A stretch of DNA of 64,000 nucleotides from Ustulina deusta. Taxonomy: Eukaryota; Ascomycota; Sordariomycetes; Xylariales; Xylariaceae. The stretch spans positions 868,001-932,000 of the forward strand of contig JAJNNX010000011.1 of the NCBI GenBank assembly GCA_023159155.1, in the 5' to 3' direction. The first letter of the stretch is position 1, and each line of letters begins with the position of its first letter. Position numbers and translations under genes: made by a program. The notes under the pieces are model-generated. The model saw only the letters and a list, made by a program, of their open reading frames with translations. It searched no databases and had not been told where the DNA came from. Shown here one piece after another: positions 34,465 to 46,521 of the stretch.

Positions 34465-36356
34465 CTAACTAGCATCATCTCCCATATGGTTCTGCTTGGT
34501 CTTCTTCTTGCCTGTGAAGTGGGCCCATAACTCGTCGCGGAACCGTGGTGGGGGCTCGGTGAACGTAGCCTCATATGCGTCGATCTGGGGCTTCTCCCAG
34601 ATAAGATCGGCTTCATGTGGCTTGATGAACTTGGTCCGCTTGACAATCTTCCAGCCGAAATACAGGATGATCGTGACGAAGGCCATGGTGTATGGCGGAA
34701 AGAAGTCAGCAACGCTCCAATGGCCGGGAATAAATACCGTGTATCCAAAGATGCCCTCGATAAGGATCATGTATACAAATGTGATGTAGGCGCAGTACGG
34801 CTGGAAGTAGCCGACATAGGGCAGGGTTGAACGGTCGAGGCCTTGTGCCTTGCACGCCCTGTAAAAGAAGATGTAGGTCAAGCTGATGCAGATGTAGTTG
34901 ATCATGGTAGCACCTTCAGTTACGGATTGCAGCGTTGACACGGCCCCAGCCGTGTTGCCGGAAGCTTGGAGGAATGAGAGGAAGGGAAATGCCATCGTAA
35001 CCGCGAACGCATAGATCGGGATACCGTTCTTCAGCGTCTTCTTGAAGATCGCGGGAGCTTGCCCCTCGCACGCTAAACCGTGGAGAGATCGCATGGCACA
35101 GTAGACGTACGCATTACCAGCACTGAAGATACTTGTGACGAGGAGCGCGTTGACGATATGCGGCAGTATGGCAACTCCCATGTTCTGCATCGCAATGACG
35201 TAAGGAGAACCGTCGGCCGTGCCTGAGCCGTTGTTCAGCTTGGGGTCATTGTAGGGGATGATAACGCCAACAGCGAGCGCGCCAAGAACGAAAAATACGA
35301 AGAACCGCCAGTATACGGTCTTGAAGCCGTTCTTGATGTATATTCGGGGGCGTTCGGCCTCTCCTGCAACCATGGCTATGTACTCGGGGCCGACAACGGT
35401 AAAGCAGGCTGAGAACAGCGATCCAAGAAAACCTTCAAATCTGCCAAGAGCGCCTGTGCTAATGTGCTCGGCAAAAGCACCCGGACTATACCAGTACCGG
35501 AATCCATAGGGTTCGTGCTGGGGATTCCCGCCGACCGCAGTAATAAAGGTGAAAAAGAGCACGATGAGGATGAGAATCAGCTTGCCAATCGAGAGCCAAA
35601 ATTCCGCCTCACTGTTGAAAGTCAGCACTCGCGCATTCGAAGATGCATAATCATAACAACGGGATCAGGGTTCTTCCAGCAACGTCATCGCTCTCGAGCG
35701 GGAAAGTTGGGACAGGAAAGTTGTAACTTGTAAGGTAGCGGAGGGGTCGTGGAACACGTGAAACTCACCCGTAATATTGCACGGCGAGGACATTGATAAT
35801 GCTATACGCGTGTTAGTGGAGAGGTTACTGGACGCTACAGGGTAGGACAACCGTACGCATAGAGTACAATGACAGCAATACATATGGCAGCGACCGGGAT
35901 CTTGTCGGTCCAGAAGGTTAGAACCAAGTTAAGGGCGCTGATCTCGTAGGGGATCAGGATAGCCTCGTAGAGAAAGAAGTTCCAGCCGGCAAGGAACCCG
36001 AGCGATTCGTCAACCCATTTGCCGGCCATTCGAATGAACGAGCCGCCGACAGGCATGTAGCAAACCATCTCAGCCAGGGAGTTGTTGATGAGACAGATCA
36101 TGAGGGCGTGGAGGGAGTAGCCGAGGAGGAGATTGGCGGGGCCGCCCACGGCCAACCCGCCGCCGATGCTGACGAAGAGACCGGTACCGATCGTGCCGCC
36201 GATGGCGATCAGCTGGATCTGGCGATTCCCGAGATGACGGTGAAGCTGGTCCCGGCCATCGTTGAGATCGCGGATGGAGTCGCTGTTCTGAGAGTCCTTC
36301 TCAGCCACGCCGCCCGTGCCCACGGGGTGTTTTGCGTAGTCTACCGCTTCCGCCAT
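34465..36356 (-). CDS. Amino acid permease (APC superfamily, YAT family)
   Basis: Three exons on the minus strand: 36356-35857, 35801-35769 (33 bases), 35611-34465; 559 residues. The N-terminal cytosolic tail leads into the first membrane segment with IQLIAIGGTIGTGLFVSIGG, the classic helix-break substrate site of yeast amino acid permeases. Others are MVCYMPVGGSFIRMAG, INVLAVQYYG (the mini-exon), LFSACFTVVGPEYIAMVAGE, NGIPIYAFAVTMAFPFLSFL. About 12 membrane segments; length equals the family norm. It imports amino acids at the plasma membrane by proton symport. The cytosolic C-terminus has a Lys-rich end (TGKKKTKQN) of the kind that is ubiquitinated for turnover. The exact substrate range cannot be told. 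Confidence 0.94.
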
Positions 36357-39300
36357 ATTGAGAGCAGGAGAGAGAACTCCGCTGAGAAAGCGGAATGCTG
36401 GATAAGGAATACGAAGTTTGAGAACTTGGAGGGCCTAATCGCATTATATCGGCGAACAATCAGAGGCAAGATGGACAGAACCGGGACCCATGCCGTGGTA
36501 GTTGTTGGGACGACGATCAAGCAAGCAACTCAGCTGGACTCTGGCCAGGCCAATGGGACAAAGATGGTTTATGTACACCACGTGGAGGTCGGGACAAGAA
36601 TTCCTGGCCGTGTGTCCATCTAGTCTAGATTTCTGGGATGTTGGGATCGGAGGGCAAGTGGGCGGATCAACTTGCGCGATACAGATTACCGGGCGGCGGT
36701 GTCAAGCAAGGATTATACTCGGTGGCCATCCTTGGCGATGTCCACATCGCTGCACTCTGCTAGCGTCCTTACGTAGTTTCTACCTACATGCACTGGAGCG
36801 TGGTGTAGGGTAGTGCATGCAGACCACGGCTGAGACATAAGTAGGTAGGTCGGCACCGAGTCGGATCAGTCGAACTTGCACTAGGTACTTACAAGTCGAG
36901 GAGTGTACACAATGCCAGTGCACGACTTCCTCCGCTACACTCCACTAGTGCACCAGGCAGGCACCTTCCGCTGATACTGCTGCCAGGGTAGCTGGGATGG
37001 ACAAATGGTTGACTCGATTGGGTTGTCCTGTCAGTTGTAGTAGGTATACCAATCAATCATACGCGACATCCCTGCCAGCTCCCACTTATACTCAGGACTC
37101 ACAGGTATCTGGATAGGTAGACTGCGTCAATGTTGCCTGCCACTTTTTACCCTCTCGTTAGATGTAGGTAGAGTACACTGCCTGGATATTATCTATACCT
37201 GTATTTCTTAGCCCTCCTAGACTGTTAAACTGAACACCGGCGAAATAAGTACGGTACTCACCAAGTCATATTACCAGGTACACTGTGTCAAGCACTGTAA
37301 TGCCCCCCAACTTAGGTAGGAAAGGTCACGAGGCCTGTTATCTCCTGTACTGTACACTAGTATATTTATGGGTTACTAGTAGTGCCGTTATTAGTTTCCA
37401 AAATTACAACAGCACAGCAGGAGAGATAGGAGGAAAATGGCATCTGGACAAAATCCAATTCAATTTGCCCTTAATCTTTAGGCGTCGACTGCGTTAGTGT
37501 AATGAATGAATCCAGGATGAATTAATGAAAAAAATCGGCTCCATTAGGCCTTGCTTTAGTGTACAATTAATTACAGTATGGTCCCGGTGCATGCAAAGTT
37601 ATGATCACCATTAGCGCTACTACTTACATTACATTGACCTCTTTGATATCAGAGGCTCTCTCTCTCTGTCTCTTTCTCTCATTGTCTCTCTGCCAGATGC
37701 CGCGCTATCCAGCTGAACACGACGCCCTTCCATGGTCAGGCCAGTAGCCAGAATATAGTGCAGGCCACACCCATTTGGGATTGTTGCAGGATGTAGTTAT
37801 TTTGTAGTTTTGGACCTCGGTACTGTGTTTCACCAATCATGCTAGTGTATCTGTATACCAGGTACATGGTATAGTATTGTGGTCAGATCTTGGGACGCAG
37901 TCGTGTCACACAGATGGGATGCTGCTGCAGGTCATACCTACACTACCTAAGTAGGTATACAGTAGGTAGGGTACCTACACCAAACCATCGATTGAATTCG
38001 AACAATTTGGCGTAGAACATACTAGGTACCTTGCCTTATTCTTTACTGCTCAAAATTGTTATATGCAATATGCTTATTGTTTTCAACGGCTGATATTGTA
38101 TCTCACTTAATTACATCATTGTACGTGTCTATTCCCGGCCTTTTTGGTGCCATTGTCTATCTTACATAGTATACACTACATGTACATACTATATAAGCAT
38201 TCCACTGCAGAACAGCGAGACATCTAGTGTAAGTAGTCAGAAGCTGCCTACACTACATACATCGTAGTAGGTTGTGCAGGTTCTGATTCCACTTCATGCT
38301 CCTTACACCCAAGGATCCTAGAAAGTCACTTTTCATCGAATTAATGCGGGTGAGTACGATTTATCCACGCCACACGGCTTCTCAAGCCACTTCAAGTTCT
38401 GGAGCATTTTCGACAGCGATGGTTTATGCGTATGGAGTACTGTTTGCATATTATTGCACTATGTATGTGCCTAGGTAGAGTGCACTACCTATATACGGCC
38501 AAGTTGGTGAGACACTTGGCCGTTGATCTCATTGAAGAACTGAAGACTCGCAGTGAGTGCGGAAGTAGTGTAAAAGAGCTACCTATCTCGGCATGGATGG
38601 GGCTTGTAACCTATTCCACAATAGGGAACCCCCAAGAGACCGGTGGAGTTGTACCTCCACGGTATTTGCAATATGATGAGCCAGGAGGGGAAAGTGAACA
38701 GCTGAACACGCACCAACCCGTTGGAACATGGCCGGCTCCAGCAAGCCGGCTCCGTGTGGAGAGGAACTTCGCACCCGTGCCAACACCAAAGTGGTTCGAG
38801 AAGTGGCGGCTTTCCCCAGGGGGGCGCACACTACGGCACGCGCCAAGTATGTGTAACGGCGGAACGGCGAATCAGGGTACTGGTGTAGTGAGGATAAGCA
38901 GGCTCATGCTGAAGCTCACAGCTCCGACTTCGCGTGATGCCGTTCTCCCCGCAGTACTGTGGCAATAGGCTAGGAGGCTTAGCATTTGGTCCTCTCTGTT
39001 TCTCTGACAGAAGACTTATTTCGAGGGCCGGAGCATTGCAAGATGGTCAATTGCCTAGGGCAAAGAGAAGGATAAAAAAAGAGAAAAGAAAAAAAAAAAG
39101 ACTGGAGAAATGGAGGACTTGGCGATGCCGGATTCTGAAGGGGGTATGTACCTAGTAGATAGTGTAGATAGAAGGACCCCAGATCGGCGGTAAGCTTTGC
39201 CACTTCGGATTGCTTCTAGAAGCTAAGCCTCGGCGACAGCGAAGGGGCTAGTACGGCCTTGTACCACCAACCACAGTGCCTAAGCCGGTAGTGTAGGGAG

Positions 39301-41279
39301 CAGTAGGTAAGATGCTGTGACTCGATACCAAGTAAGTAACTGAATACAAGAACCAGAAGGCCCTGCGGTGCATGATGACGACATAACGTCAGAGCCAAGA
39401 AGCGCTAAGTCTCCTGGGACGATAAGATTTAGACTATATCTGCGCTAGACAAGGGAATGATCGCCGGGGGAGGTAGCCACCAGATTAGCGTGCCAAGTGT
39501 ACACGCACCTCGATTTCATAGTACTGGTAGCAGGATCTTTTTCCTGGGCAGTTAGGTATATCCAGTGTACGGCGTATATGCATTGATAATCAGCCTGATT
39601 GTCGTGTGCAGTATGCACTACGAGGAAAGGAAGCCTCAACAGGAAGATTGAAATAGTGAGATTGTAAATTCTTACAATCCGAAGCTGGAAAGGAGTCCAG
39701 CTCGACCTTACCTGACAACTCCTTACCTATTAACATGACGTCTTATCAAGATAGACATCACCCCCTGGCAATGAACTACCCGGGTATAGCCTTATCTACC
39801 TAATGTACATGTGTAGTACAATCTACCCGTGTCTCGACCGTGCTTTCTTTCCTACCTAGTACCCATCTCCTTTTTGACGCGAAGGAAGACAGAGTACACT
39901 ATCACGATCCGTTACGCCACCAATTTACAAGAGAATAACAGCTTCATCTACCCATCTACCGCCATCATAGAAGATAAGGACTCGGCGTCTCGGAGAAAAC
40001 TCGGAAGACTCGGAAAACTCTCGCTTGGTAGCGTTGATAACGTCCGCCTTATCTTTTCAAAAGTCTTTCTATTCATAGTGTAGTCCATGCCGATGGCATC
40101 GATGGTTTAAGATTGGATCCGATCGACCGGGAATATCTACAACTCTCTAGTATAGAGATCATTGTTTTAGAGCAAGTGGCAGGCGTAATTGATGCCAAAG
40201 CTATCAGCCTCAATCCTTTCATCAATGGAGACACTCGTTTAAGATTTGATGTATATAGGCGTCGGACCATATGCCCGTTAGCCCACTAGGTAGCGTCTGG
40301 AGTGTCCGATATCGAGTTGTTAGTCAAGGCGACCACTCTCCCCAGATCTTGATAAGACCTCTAGACGCGCATCAATCGCTGAGCTTAACATGAAACATAC
40401 GGCAGCCCTACCAAAATGATCGCGTTACTGGTAGGCACTGGTCACGCACACGGACACACACACTTGCTAATCGGAGCTAGGCCATGAACCCTCCGCTCCA
40501 CGTGGACGTCTCCAGTGCTCCCGTTGTAACAGTATCCTCTAGCTAGATGGTGTGGAGTGTAGCGTGTGTATATACCTACTTAAGGAAGTACCTATATGTA
40601 TTTCATCTGCCAACGTCTGGAACAGTATTATTAGCATCCGAGATCACAACGTCGCCCATCCCGAGGGATTATAGAAACAACGCTCTCATGCTGATTGTCT
40701 CTTCTCCGAACCTCGAACGACCTAATCAATCCATTCGCAATTTATAATCCACACAGTACGGATTAAAAACCACACACCAAATCCCTCCCTTGCTCTATGT
40801 ACTCACTAGTCTTGTGTACTAGGTACATTATCTGCCTACAGCAGTGCAGCCTCCGCATTTTAGTCATGAATACTTGGGTTAGTGCCCACTACTTCAGCAA
40901 AACGCTCTTACGCATACTTAGGTATGCGTACACAACACGCAACGTACATTATAAGTATTTCTTTACCGTCTTCAATGGTTCAAATTATCCCTTTCTTTAC
41001 CATAGCGTATACGCCACCTGGAGTCGAGAATATCCAGGTAGAGTGAGACAGGCGGGGAGGGGGGGTCTCTCCTCGGATCCGACTGTGTCACACGGCGACA
41101 TGCGATGATTCTCGATGACGACGAATCCGATCACTAATGCTAGTTGTAACATATCCCCCTCTTCCCTAGCCTTAGCGTAAACTAGGCGTAGAGAAAGGAC
41201 CGTTCTTTTCTAACCGGGGTTATGCATGGATAGAGTACACCGCAACAGCGCTACTAGATAAACATACTAAATGAAACGC
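36357..41279. other. Long intergenic region (4.9 kb), no supported gene
   Basis: Only short or featureless frames; the longest (180 codons at 38426-38968, plus) has no domain, biased composition or start context that would convince me. The stretch is dense in TAGGTA/TACCTA words (for example ctacctaagtaggta near 37945, gtaggtaggt near 36841) and simple repeats. It carries the permease promoter at its left end and the 3' side of the AVT gene at its right. Confidence 0.5.
37655..37692 (+). repeat. (CT)n simple repeat
   Basis: An imperfect CT tract (ctctctctctgtctctttctc) in intergenic DNA. Confidence 0.8.
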
Positions 41280-43028
41280 TCATCCCAGAAAACTGTTGGC
41301 GATGGTGACGATGGTAGTGTAGACCATGGCAATGAACCCCACGATCACAAAAACAATGTCGCCAATCTTAGCAGCCCTCGACGTCGCAACCGCCTTGTAA
41401 TGCAGGTAAGCAGGATAGATGTAAACTAAGGGCACACATGCGAAGGAACCAATCAATGCCACAAACTTGTCCAAGTTGCCGGTGCCAAGTATCGAGACTC
41501 CGCCGCAAATAAATACCAAAAGTGACCTGAATGCGTTCTTCTTCCACTTCGTGCGTAGACTACTCTTGCCCGATCGGTGACCAAAGAGGGCTCCCTCCAG
41601 AATCCTGATGGCCGGGAATAGCTGTACCGGATTTCCGGCTAGGACGGCCAGAGAGTAGAGAAACTGCACGGCGTTGACGAACTTGCTAGTCTGCGGGTAA
41701 TTGTTAATGATCTCGATCGAGGTGTCTTTGCCAAAGGTCGCATAGCAGAGTATCCCAACTGCCGTGAAGATGATGGTAATCAAAAACATGATCACCCCAA
41801 GAAGCCATTCGAAACGTTCAGGTCTCGCCATCGACGACTGTATAGGCAGAATCAAGCCGATGCCTTCGAAAGTGAAGATAGCCGAACCAACCATGAGTGT
41901 ATATTTGCTTGGGTTGAAGAGAACCACTGTCGGATTGATGCCTTCGGATGCAATATGCGCTATGTCGTAATAGTAGATGTAGGAAACCCCTATAAGGATG
42001 AAGATGTCGGCCAGCAGCGCCACGGGTCCGAGCTTCGCTATGTTTCGAATGTAGGACAAGGGTATGAGGACGAGCACCTGTATCAAAATAAGTTTCACAG
42101 GCGAGATCGGGCTATGGCCGTGAGAAACGGCCTCGAAAAACGACGTCAAGTTCTCCGCCACGAATACGATCCCGGAACACACAAAACCGAGTTGCGACAA
42201 CGTGATGGAACTTAATATCAAATTTCGCATACGAGGACCAGCAATGGCCTCACCGATTTCACCATAACCACCACCGTACTGTACCTTACAGGCCAGAAGC
42301 AAGTGAAAGGCGAGCATGGTAACGACAGAGACAACCACCATAGTAATGGATGAAAAAAGCAAACCACCGTTGTCAAATGCCTTGGGCAGAAACATAATAC
42401 CAGTTCCAATGAACGCTTTTAGTAGCGTGAAGAACGTCTTACGAGTACTAGCGGTAGCCGACCTCAGTACCGTTCGCGAGCTTCTTCTGCTACTCAGGAG
42501 AGGTGTTCTCTCAGGTGGCAGGCGATCTTCGGGTTCCCCGTCTTCGTCTTCGTCAATAATGGCCTCGTCGTCGGAGTCTGCAAGGTCCTCGCCAGCGAAG
42601 CTGCCGTAGAGATCGAGAAACTCGACAAAATTCCTGGTGATGGGGATCCTGGAGGCCCAGATCTGGTCGTTCTGCTTCTGGAGGAGAAAAGCTCTTCGAA
42701 AGCCACCGGGGGCCAACTGCTCATTCACAGTCAATCCTTCCAGGTCATCCTCTCCGGAGGTACCGCCCAGGGGCGGGTAGTGAAATGTGGCGGCCCGTCT
42801 GTGCATCTTGGCCCGGGCTGCTGCCTTGAAGATATCACGATGGATATCCCCGCCTTGCAGCTTCAGAGAATCCTCGTCGGACGGGGGAGAGGCAAGAGGG
42901 GGGGCCGATGGCGTCGCTAGGGCTTCAGGAGAAGCACCAGTGAAATCAGCCGTGTAGCCCGAGGGGAGATGCTCGGCAATGACATCGGCCTCTTGGCGGG
43001 ATTGGTCCGATGATGGAGATTCCGTCAT
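41280..43028 (-). CDS. Vacuolar amino acid transporter, AVT3/AVT4-like
   Basis: Intron-less, 582 residues from the ATG at 43028 (MTESPSSDQSRQ); no ATG lies further upstream in frame. Residues 1-200 are a hydrophilic, acidic cytosolic tail (DSDDEAIIDEDEDGEPEDR). The Aa_trans domain then begins: FFTLLKAFIGTGIMFLPKAF, the helix-1 motif of the AAAP family, then QYGGGYGEIGEAIAGPRMRN and about ten more membrane segments, including VGSAIFTFEGIGLILPIQSS and GNPVQLFPAIRILEGALFG. The long tail plus this core is typical of yeast Avt3/Avt4, which export neutral and basic amino acids from the vacuole. With the permease 5 kb away it forms an amino-acid transport neighbourhood, though nothing shows co-regulation. 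Confidence 0.93.
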   Translation of the reverse strand: MTESPSSDQSRQEADVIAEHLPSGYTADFTGASPEALATPSAPPLASPPSDEDSLKLQGGDIHRDIFKAAARAKMHRRAATFHYPPLGGTSGEDDLEGLTVNEQLAPGGFRRAFLLQKQNDQIWASRIPITRNFVEFLDLYGSFAGEDLADSDDEAIIDEDEDGEPEDRLPPERTPLLSSRRSSRTVLRSATASTRKTFFTLLKAFIGTGIMFLPKAFDNGGLLFSSITMVVVSVVTMLAFHLLLACKVQYGGGYGEIGEAIAGPRMRNLILSSITLSQLGFVCSGIVFVAENLTSFFEAVSHGHSPISPVKLILIQVLVLIPLSYIRNIAKLGPVALLADIFILIGVSYIYYYDIAHIASEGINPTVVLFNPSKYTLMVGSAIFTFEGIGLILPIQSSMARPERFEWLLGVIMFLITIIFTAVGILCYATFGKDTSIEIINNYPQTSKFVNAVQFLYSLAVLAGNPVQLFPAIRILEGALFGHRSGKSSLRTKWKKNAFRSLLVFICGGVSILGTGNLDKFVALIGSFACVPLVYIYPAYLHYKAVATSRAAKIGDIVFVIVGFIAMVYTTIVTIANSFLG

Positions 43029-44658
43029 GTTTCTGGTAATAATCAAAGTCAATCAACGTAGTGAAATGCGCAACCAAGAGTCTGCTATCAAGGCGTTCTC
43101 GATGAGAAGGCAGGAGAATACGCGGTAGCCATAAAGCCGGTTAAGCGAGTTGCCAAAGTAGTATGTGGCAGAGAGAGACGCCGTGATGGGAGTGGTGCAT
43201 GGGTCTACCAAAGACAAATTGTTGGGATGGAGTTGGGATGGAGTTGAGATGATAGAAGAAATAGAATGGAGAATTTCAAGGTTTGACGTCTGATGCGGAG
43301 AGATCGTGTTCTGCTGGTGCCGTCGAGAACCTGGCTAGTTGAGTCAGGTGATGCCGCAGGAGAAGCCCACGGCGGCTGTGGCGGACTGCAGGGAGGGTCC
43401 GGCGACTCGCACCGGTACCTGAGAGGGCTGGGACCAATCCCTTACCTAACGGAAATGCTTAGTGGGCCAAGTTGGTGGCCACCAATACCTAGGTAGGCTA
43501 TGGTGAACAGCGATTCGACGCCCTTACCAGCCCTAGCCCACTACCTAACCCACCTGCGAACGATCGTGGTGCCAGGCGATTTGGCAATGGCCCTGTCGCA
43601 TTCTGTGCCGACCCGGCTGTTCTCCACTGCAAATACGGGATGCATGAGCAATGACATCACCTACCAACTCTAGTACACGTAAGAGGTGACATACACAGTC
43701 TAACTTTTCCAGCATGAAAAAATGGCCCAGAGTAAGGTAAAGGGGAAGGGAGAATGAAAGAAGGGAAAAAAGAAAAAGAAAAGAAAAATTCCCACAGCCT
43801 CTCATGACATTTCAAATTAGGTTGCCCACACCAAAGGCTTGAGAGATAGAATCCCATCGCCACCACGCATTTGTGCCAAGCTTGCCACGGAGAAGCCCTG
43901 ATGGCCAACAACGTCAACCGGTGAACAACCGCTACACCGTATGTCATCAGACATGGATACTGCGCTGTTCTTTCCGGGATCGAAAAACACGTGGGACTGT
44001 ATGGTGCTTTTTCTATAGCATTCTCGCCAACCCCCACTTCCTCAAGCACATGTAAGATCTAGAAGAGAAGCTAGACTTGCGGCCCGCCACGATCGTGGGA
44101 TATTCTGTTTCCTCGTGGGGTCAATACCCAGCCTCATCGGCGGTGGACCAGGGGCTAAGAGGGATTGCGTACGAAATCCAGAGCCGGGAGCACGAAGATA
44201 AGGTAACGTACTCCGAAACCAACGCTTGCGAAGTGTAACCCTACGAGATCAGCTTCTCTCCTTCCGATGGGCAAGAACCCGAATGAATCCGCGGTAAATT
44301 TCATGTACGCAGAGGATGCCGAGACATTGAAGGCCTGGTGCTCTGATCGTAAGTCGTGGCAAGCTCAAATCGATTTCCAGCTACCACCAAGTCGGGCAGC
44401 ATCAAATCGATCAACTACCTCACTGGTGCGTCATCAACAATCTCGGCAGTGTCATGAGATTACATTGTTCATCGCGTTCTTGGAACGCTTGTATCTTGAG
44501 CAGCTATCCGAGTAGGTACCGAGCTATCCTAGAAAAGGGTCTATACAGCTAATCGCGCCGCCAAGTAATCAACCGCCTGGGCCTGAAATTCCTGCCCTGC
44601 CGCTTCATGCGCGGTCGTTATTCGATTGATATGGCCGGGCGGCCTCCTGCTTGGCGCG
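43029..44658. other. Intergenic region, nothing recognised
   Basis: Holds the AVT-like promoter at the left, an A/G-rich tract at 43757-43793 and one ACCTAGGTA motif (43486-43497). An 82-codon plus-strand frame at 44267-44515 has an ATG but no recognisable feature. Confidence 0.5.
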
Positions 44659-45709
44659 TTAATCCTCTGCTGTGGCCTGTCCGCCTCTGGAGCCGCCAGC
44701 GGCGCATGTGAAGACTCCCGGGCCTACACCCCCAATCAGCATGCTAACTAGAGGGTTTCAAGGTTCGTGAGCGGTATCCTACCTGGAATAGTGTATGTGC
44801 TCGCTGATGTCATCTGATAGATGTTGACCAATAACCCGGGGTCGGTTGCCTGGAAATCAGTTACTCCCTCAACCTTAGGATGGATGCGAGGCTTTCTGCA
44901 TACCTTGTAGATGCCAGGGATGCTGTATGTTGCTGGCGACACCTTGGCCGAACCGCCTGAGATGTTGATCTGTGCGCATTCCATCTGGTGTCAAGTCAAC
45001 AGCTAAGCTCATCAAAACGAGTCGCTCGTTCGCAACCCTAGAGACGTACGTAAAGCTGAGCCCCCTGCGGCGAGCCAGCGCCGTGCAATGCAATCATCTC
45101 GGCGCGGAGAAGATACTGGCCATCAGCGAGGCAGTCAGGGATTTTGATGGCATGGATTCCGCCATTGCTGATGACCTTAGACGTTCCCCATGCACCGTTG
45201 CTATATCCATCTTCTTGGATCTTGAACCTAAGTGTGATTTTTTTAATAGGATCTCCAACCGCACGACATGACATCCCACTTACCATCCACTTCCATAGCC
45301 CACGTCTTTCGTGGCGTCTCCCACTTTCTTCAAGTATGCCATAGTTGGGCCAAGGTGACTGGGATCCATAACATCGTTCGCACCCGACGTGAGCGTATGT
45401 CGCCATATCGCATTCACCTGGAATAGATACATGGTGAGCAAGTGTTGGCAGTCTTTCAGATAATAAAAAGCGTCTTACAGTGGACCCGGCTTTTACTTCG
45501 ATAACCTTGTCGGAAGCAGTTGTTGGGTTGGGACCCCCGTTGCAAGCCAAATAGTTGGAGGATACATCCGTGATAGGGCCATCATAGGAGGGAGTCCGAA
45601 TTCCGTAGGAAACCGCATTCCTGACACCATTGGATTCAAGTTGGAGGAAGATAGTATGCGCGGAAGCCACACTAATGACAGCAACGGCTGAGGCGACACT
45701 GAGCTTCAT
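44659..45709 (-). CDS. Lytic polysaccharide monooxygenase, AA9 family
   Basis: Six exons on the minus strand: 45709-45479, 45417-45284, 45227-45050, 44984-44904, 44849-44783, 44723-44659; every joint keeps frame and gives 251 residues. The signal peptide ends ...VISVASA and the mature protein begins with His18 ([11 protein letters not shown]), the histidine-brace copper ligand. The second ligand is His84 in [26 protein letters not shown] follows. [29 protein letters not shown] with second-shell His170 and the axial Tyr181, then [11 protein letters not shown]. The end, IPGPGVFTC, is the family's C-terminus. It oxidatively cleaves cellulose or related glucans outside the cell using copper and an electron donor. 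No carbohydrate-binding module. Confidence 0.93.
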
Positions 45710-46521
45710 TGTGCGGGTTGTAAAGCAAGAAAATAGAAGCGAGGTTGCTGTTCTACAGATTCACCACTACCAATACGGATGGATGTTTTAGATTCTCCTA
45801 GTATAACCAGTTGGCAGGGCGCACACGTACATAATATGTTTTTAAGAATCCGGGGTGCATGACGCAAGGCGACAACGATTCTACTACCCTCTATCCCCGG
45901 AAACGCTGGACATTGATGCGGGTTGATAATCTGCGGGATCGCCCCCCCGCAACCCAATCCGTTAAGCCAGATTCTTTGATCAAATCATCTTTCAATACCG
46001 GATAGGTGAGCCCATTCGTGGGCTGGGTAAAAAGGATGTAACAGCGGAGGTTACTGGTCCGGATCTTGTTCCGGCACGTGAGCAGCAGCTTGCTCATATG
46101 ACTCTCGGCCAACGATACCAAGACGCGTAACAGGCACCCTTGAACACGGACATTATTAAGACGTGCATAACTACAAGCTGAACGCTAAAATTAACACGAA
46201 TCTATACCTTACAGAGTATTCTTCCCGGCGCTCTAGTATAACGTCCCGCCTAATACCGTGGAATAGCAAACCGTCGCGTAGCGTTTCATTCGGCTTTTTG
46301 TTCCGGGTCGGCACTACCGTCGTCAGAAAATTCGACTACTACCGAAATAATTGCAGCTGCAAATAGCCCTAGGCCCTCGGCTTGTGCTATTTCCTTTCCT
46401 AGACCGGCCTTTGGCCCCTCCGAATGGTAGGTGTGTTTTCGTCGATGGTTATGCCGAACTGACTTTTCGCTAATCCGTACGAGGTTGCCTGTCACTCTGA
46501 TGAGCACTGACCCTATGTCTT
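45710..46521. other. Intergenic region, possible last exon of the neighbouring monooxygenase
   Basis: Contains the AA9 promoter on its left. A minus-strand frame at 46286-46507 ending in ADPEQKAE could hold a final exon of the FAD monooxygenase at 46522-47700; its segment YHSEGPKAGLG resembles the tail of that enzyme group. Otherwise nothing seen. Confidence 0.35.

Noticed and set aside
38426..38968. A 180-codon plus-strand frame in the 36-41 kb gap
   Set aside because: No domain, no signal peptide, irregular composition and no similar frame nearby; length alone is not enough in a 5 kb gap.
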